Assembly: GCA_026419785.1 (NCBI GenBank)
Contig: JAODTK010005886.1
Span: 124,001-188,000 of the forward strand
DNA: 64,000 nucleotides
DNA from: Sclerodactyla briareus
Taxonomy: Eukaryota; Echinodermata; Holothuroidea; Dendrochirotida; Sclerodactylidae
Direction of reading: 5' to 3'
Part shown: one piece after another, positions 61,532 through 64,000 of the stretch
Numbering within the stretch: the stretch's first letter is position 1
How the letters are laid out: every line of letters begins with the position of its first letter
The notes under the pieces: model-generated
Seen by the model: the letters and a program-made list of their open reading frames with translations, nothing else
The model's database searches: none
Told to the model about the DNA's origin: nothing
Made by a program: the position numbers and the translations under genes

Positions 61532-61762
61532 CTCAGGAGAGGGGGCACCGTCCGCTGCTGCCAACCGTGATTTCAGGTCATCCTGAAGAAAGTTTTTAAC
61601 CTTCTGCAGTTTCCTCACAATCTGGCCCAGTTTCGAGTCAAGGAGAGTTTCAAGATTGCCGACCCTGTCGTTGAATCCCTTAAACTGGGCGGAGAAATGG
61701 CTTCGAGTGGCCCAGAGACCCTGGCCAGAATCCTGCTCAACTTGGTTCTCCAAATCAGAAGG
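61532..61762 (-). CDS. QRICH2-like / DUF4795 gene, exon
   Basis: 231 nt, phase 0 at both ends: after CTTACCTAG (AG at 61764-61763) it reads PSDLENQVEQDSGQGLWATR, then FNDRVGNLETLLDSKLGQIV, LQKVKNFLQDDLKSRLAAAD and GAPSPE before a CCTGAG|GTAGAG donor. Exon and downstream exon join in phase. The LETLL.SKLGQIVRKL pattern suggests coiled coil. Family assignment of this exon rests mainly on its position in the gene. Confidence 0.75.
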
Positions 61763-62750
61763 CTAGGTAAGGGTGATGGTGTTAGTGGTGGCAGAAGATT
61801 ATGGGAAGAAGGAGAAAAGGAGAAAGCCTTGAATGTAGATGAAAGTGTGAGTGATAGGATGAGGAGGATTTAGCAAAGAGGTATGATATGCATAGAAAAT
61901 AAGATATGGGGGTAAATGTATGGTATGCATAGAATTGCCAACAATAAGGGTGGTATAAGGAAAATTGGTATACAAAATAAGAAAGCGGCTTCTCAATGTA
62001 GGGGATGCATAGATAGAATTGCCTACAATAAGAGTATAAGAAAGATTTGGTCTATAAGTATGGTATTGAAGGGAATTGCAATAATAATAAGGTATTGAAA
62101 AGATTGGTTCAAATGGATGATAAGCATGGAGTTATCAGTTATGAGGGTATTGAAAAGATTTAGTTGAGAACAACTCAATGAATTCAAGTATTATGTTATA
62201 AACTGGTCGATGAAAAGATGGAAAGGAAAATAAAGTATTCAAAAATAATATTCCTCCGATGACCTTTTTCAACTTACTCATATAACAACCTCTTATAAAT
62301 GTTGCCATAATGTTAGATATTTCTTCCAAAACACACAACCTGCAGTTCAATTTGCAATGAGGAAATGAATGCACTACAGAAGAAAAATATTTTTTGTTCT
62401 TCTAATAACTCACTGAAAATAGAGGAAACAAATGCATCACCATTTAAATCATGTAAAAAAACTTGCTAAATATTTGTTTACAACTTCAAACCCATCTGCT
62501 AATCATTTTGAATGCTATCTGCAAGTTAGTAACATATACACAATTGACACAATGCAGCTTACATTACTGAACGTTGCTTCAATGGCGAACCTTGCTCTGC
62601 AATCGAAAACAATGGCATTATAAACTAACCACAGACAACGGTATGGGATCCCCAGCGCCAAGGGCAATGAAATCAAATCATCGTGAACTTGATTCAAGTG
62701 GTTTTTCTAAAGAGTCTCTAACGATCCAGGTCATACGAGACATGAGCTAC
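61763..62750. other. Intron of the DUF4795-type gene
   Basis: AT-rich, with a degenerate repeat around ATGCATAGAATTGCC at about 61927-62025. No exon recognised. Confidence 0.4.
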
Positions 62751-62790
62751 CTTGGTTCCCTCCGTCGAGCAAGTCCTGAAGGCTACTGAG
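62751..62790 (-). CDS. Possible 5'-most visible exon of the DUF4795-type gene
   Basis: A 40-nt minus-strand exon, acceptor AATGAAACAG and donor AAG|GTAGCT, reading LSSLQDLLDGGNQ with one base left over. The SSLQDLLDGG wording is plausible for the coiled-coil part. However, phase 1 at its end does not meet phase 0 of the next exon, so either another exon lies between or the call is wrong. Confidence 0.4.
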
Positions 62791-62912
62791 CTGTTTCATT
62801 GGAGTTTTACAAGAAAGAGGAAAGTTCAGAGAAGGTGGAAACACAACAACAAATAAATTTGATGCAATTATTTTAAAGGAAAGAGGTTAAGTGGGCAGTA
62901 ATTCCTGAAAAA

Positions 62913-64000
62913 TTATGGTATTGCAATATGAACAGGTTGATGGGGTTGATGGCTTAAAAAAAAGTGTGAATGGCAACACAGGGCGAGTCTTGTCGAGGAT
63001 ACCAACGAGATCGCCCGAACCGGGCACCATCGGCTTGTCCTCCGTCTCTGAAGACGAGATATCGATGGTAGGAAGGTAGATTGCCTGAGGGGTTGAACGA
63101 GGTAGACTGGTTTTTGCGCTAGAAAGGTCGGGTCCGGTAAGAGGCGGAGTCCCTCCCTGTCGGGAGGATGTGCCATGGTTCGTTTGTAAGGCGTGAAGGC
63201 AGGGCTGCGAAGGCGTGCTGACGCCGCCGCGACCAGAAAAAACTTTGGCCGTTTAGCAAGGAACGACAGGCGAACGGTTCTGCATGGGCTTTTCGGTTGT
63301 GTTACGGCGCCTCGCCCAAAATGCCGAGGACGTACAGTGAGCGACCACGAAGGGCGATAAGCGCTGTGTGGGCGGTCTCCTGGTTAAACATTCCTTGTAA
63401 GAGTTGCCGTATGATGTCGTTCGAGCGTAGTGGAGCCGTACCTCAAAACCACGGGGACCGCGGAAATGGTCAGATCTGCAATTTAGGAGAGTGGAACCTG
63501 CCTTCGTCATCGAACAAAACACACGAGGAACAAAGCAACGTCATCTACGGCTGCTGCCACGGGATCCACATTCGCTTTCGACGCCCATTCTCGGTACTTG
63601 GCAACATGAGAGTCGTATGTGGCGTAAGTTGAGGACGTCTTGACGATGCGGCGAATTTTTGCAACAGACGGGACGTTTGAAATGCCTCTATCTTGGAGGT
63701 GTCTCCATGACACTTTCCACGCAGAAAGATGAAGAGGGTTCCCGTGGTAGGGATCTGCCCGCTCTTCTGGGCAAAGGAGGCGGACCGAGTCCGGGAAGAG
63801 CAGTACCGGCACAGGTCGGTGAGCAGAAGTAGAAGAGAGGGAACCACGGTTAGAGTCGCCAGCAAGGGGGCCTCCAGGAGCACGGTGGCCTTGAGCCGCT
63901 GATGACCGACAGAACCCGAGGAGATTGAGATCAGGGTGGGAAGAGTAGGAGTAGAGGTTGTCCCACCGGAACGAGTAGAAGGCGTCGGTCCTCCACGCTT
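62913..64000 (-). mobile_element. DIRS-type retrotransposon fragment: RNase H end and tyrosine recombinase
   Basis: From the window edge downward on the minus strand: DAFYSFRWDNLYSYSSHPDL and LGFCRSSAAQGHRAPGGPLA (RNase H tail region), SVRLLCPEERADPYHGNP with LHLSAWKVS (the end of the RT/RNase H protein), then YATYDSHVAKYREWASKA and DPVAAAVDDVALFLVCFV (N-terminal core-binding part of a tyrosine recombinase). After a diverged part come FFLVAAASARLRS (first catalytic Arg region), GLRLLPDPTFLAQKP and RWCPVRAI followed by LSHQPHQPVH. The order RT/RNase H then recombinase defines DIRS-type elements. The recombinase lacks its C-terminal HxxR..Tyr part and has stops and frameshifts. The element is cut by the window edge and ends near 62913. 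It probably lies in or upstream of the DUF4795-type gene. Confidence 0.8.

Overview
The window is eukaryotic nuclear DNA from an animal, most likely a marine invertebrate. Protein-level support for this: the terminal exon of a heparan sulfate 3-O-sulfotransferase (+ strand, left edge); a spliced minus-strand gene on the right whose exons resemble the DUF4795 coiled-coil region of QRICH2-type proteins; CR1/L2-like and other LINE fragments; and a DIRS-type tyrosine-recombinase retrotransposon. The phylum cannot be fixed from the sequence alone. Poly-C runs, TGACCT/AGGTCA-rich dispersed repeats and many minisatellites suit echinoderm, hemichordate, cephalochordate or lophotrochozoan genomes. No bacterial genes, operons, CRISPR arrays or rRNA were seen. 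Layout, left to right: 1.3-1.9 kb sulfotransferase exon; 2.2-9.4 kb dispersed and tandem repeats with a LINE scrap; 9.9-10.4 kb a promoter- or LTR-like block; 11.4-11.9 kb LINE reverse transcriptase with a YADD motif; 12-17 kb more of the same dispersed repeat, a tRNA-like SINE head and one possible terminal exon; 17-23 kb mostly unrecognised; 23-28 kb three minisatellites; 28-36 kb two parts of a LINE on either side of a 3.25 kb tandem duplication (A1/A2); 36.8-45.5 kb a 4.35 kb tandem duplication (B1/B2); 45.7-48.6 kb an esterase-type LINE ORF1 remnant next to a LINE ORF2 that carries a nested SINE; 48.8-49.9 kb a minisatellite; 51.1-52.4 kb a 306-bp repeat array; 53.3-62.8 kb the DUF4795-type gene; 62.9-64.0 kb the DIRS element. 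Two points matter most for a reader. First, paired copies A1/A2 and B1/B2 differ mainly by scattered one- to three-base indels, and both recognisable genes are broken mainly by single-base shifts. This looks more like uncorrected long-read sequence with unmerged haplotypes than true decay, though that is inference. Second, almost everything outside the two genes is repeat: at least seven unrelated minisatellites, two large dispersed repeat families and several different retroelements.
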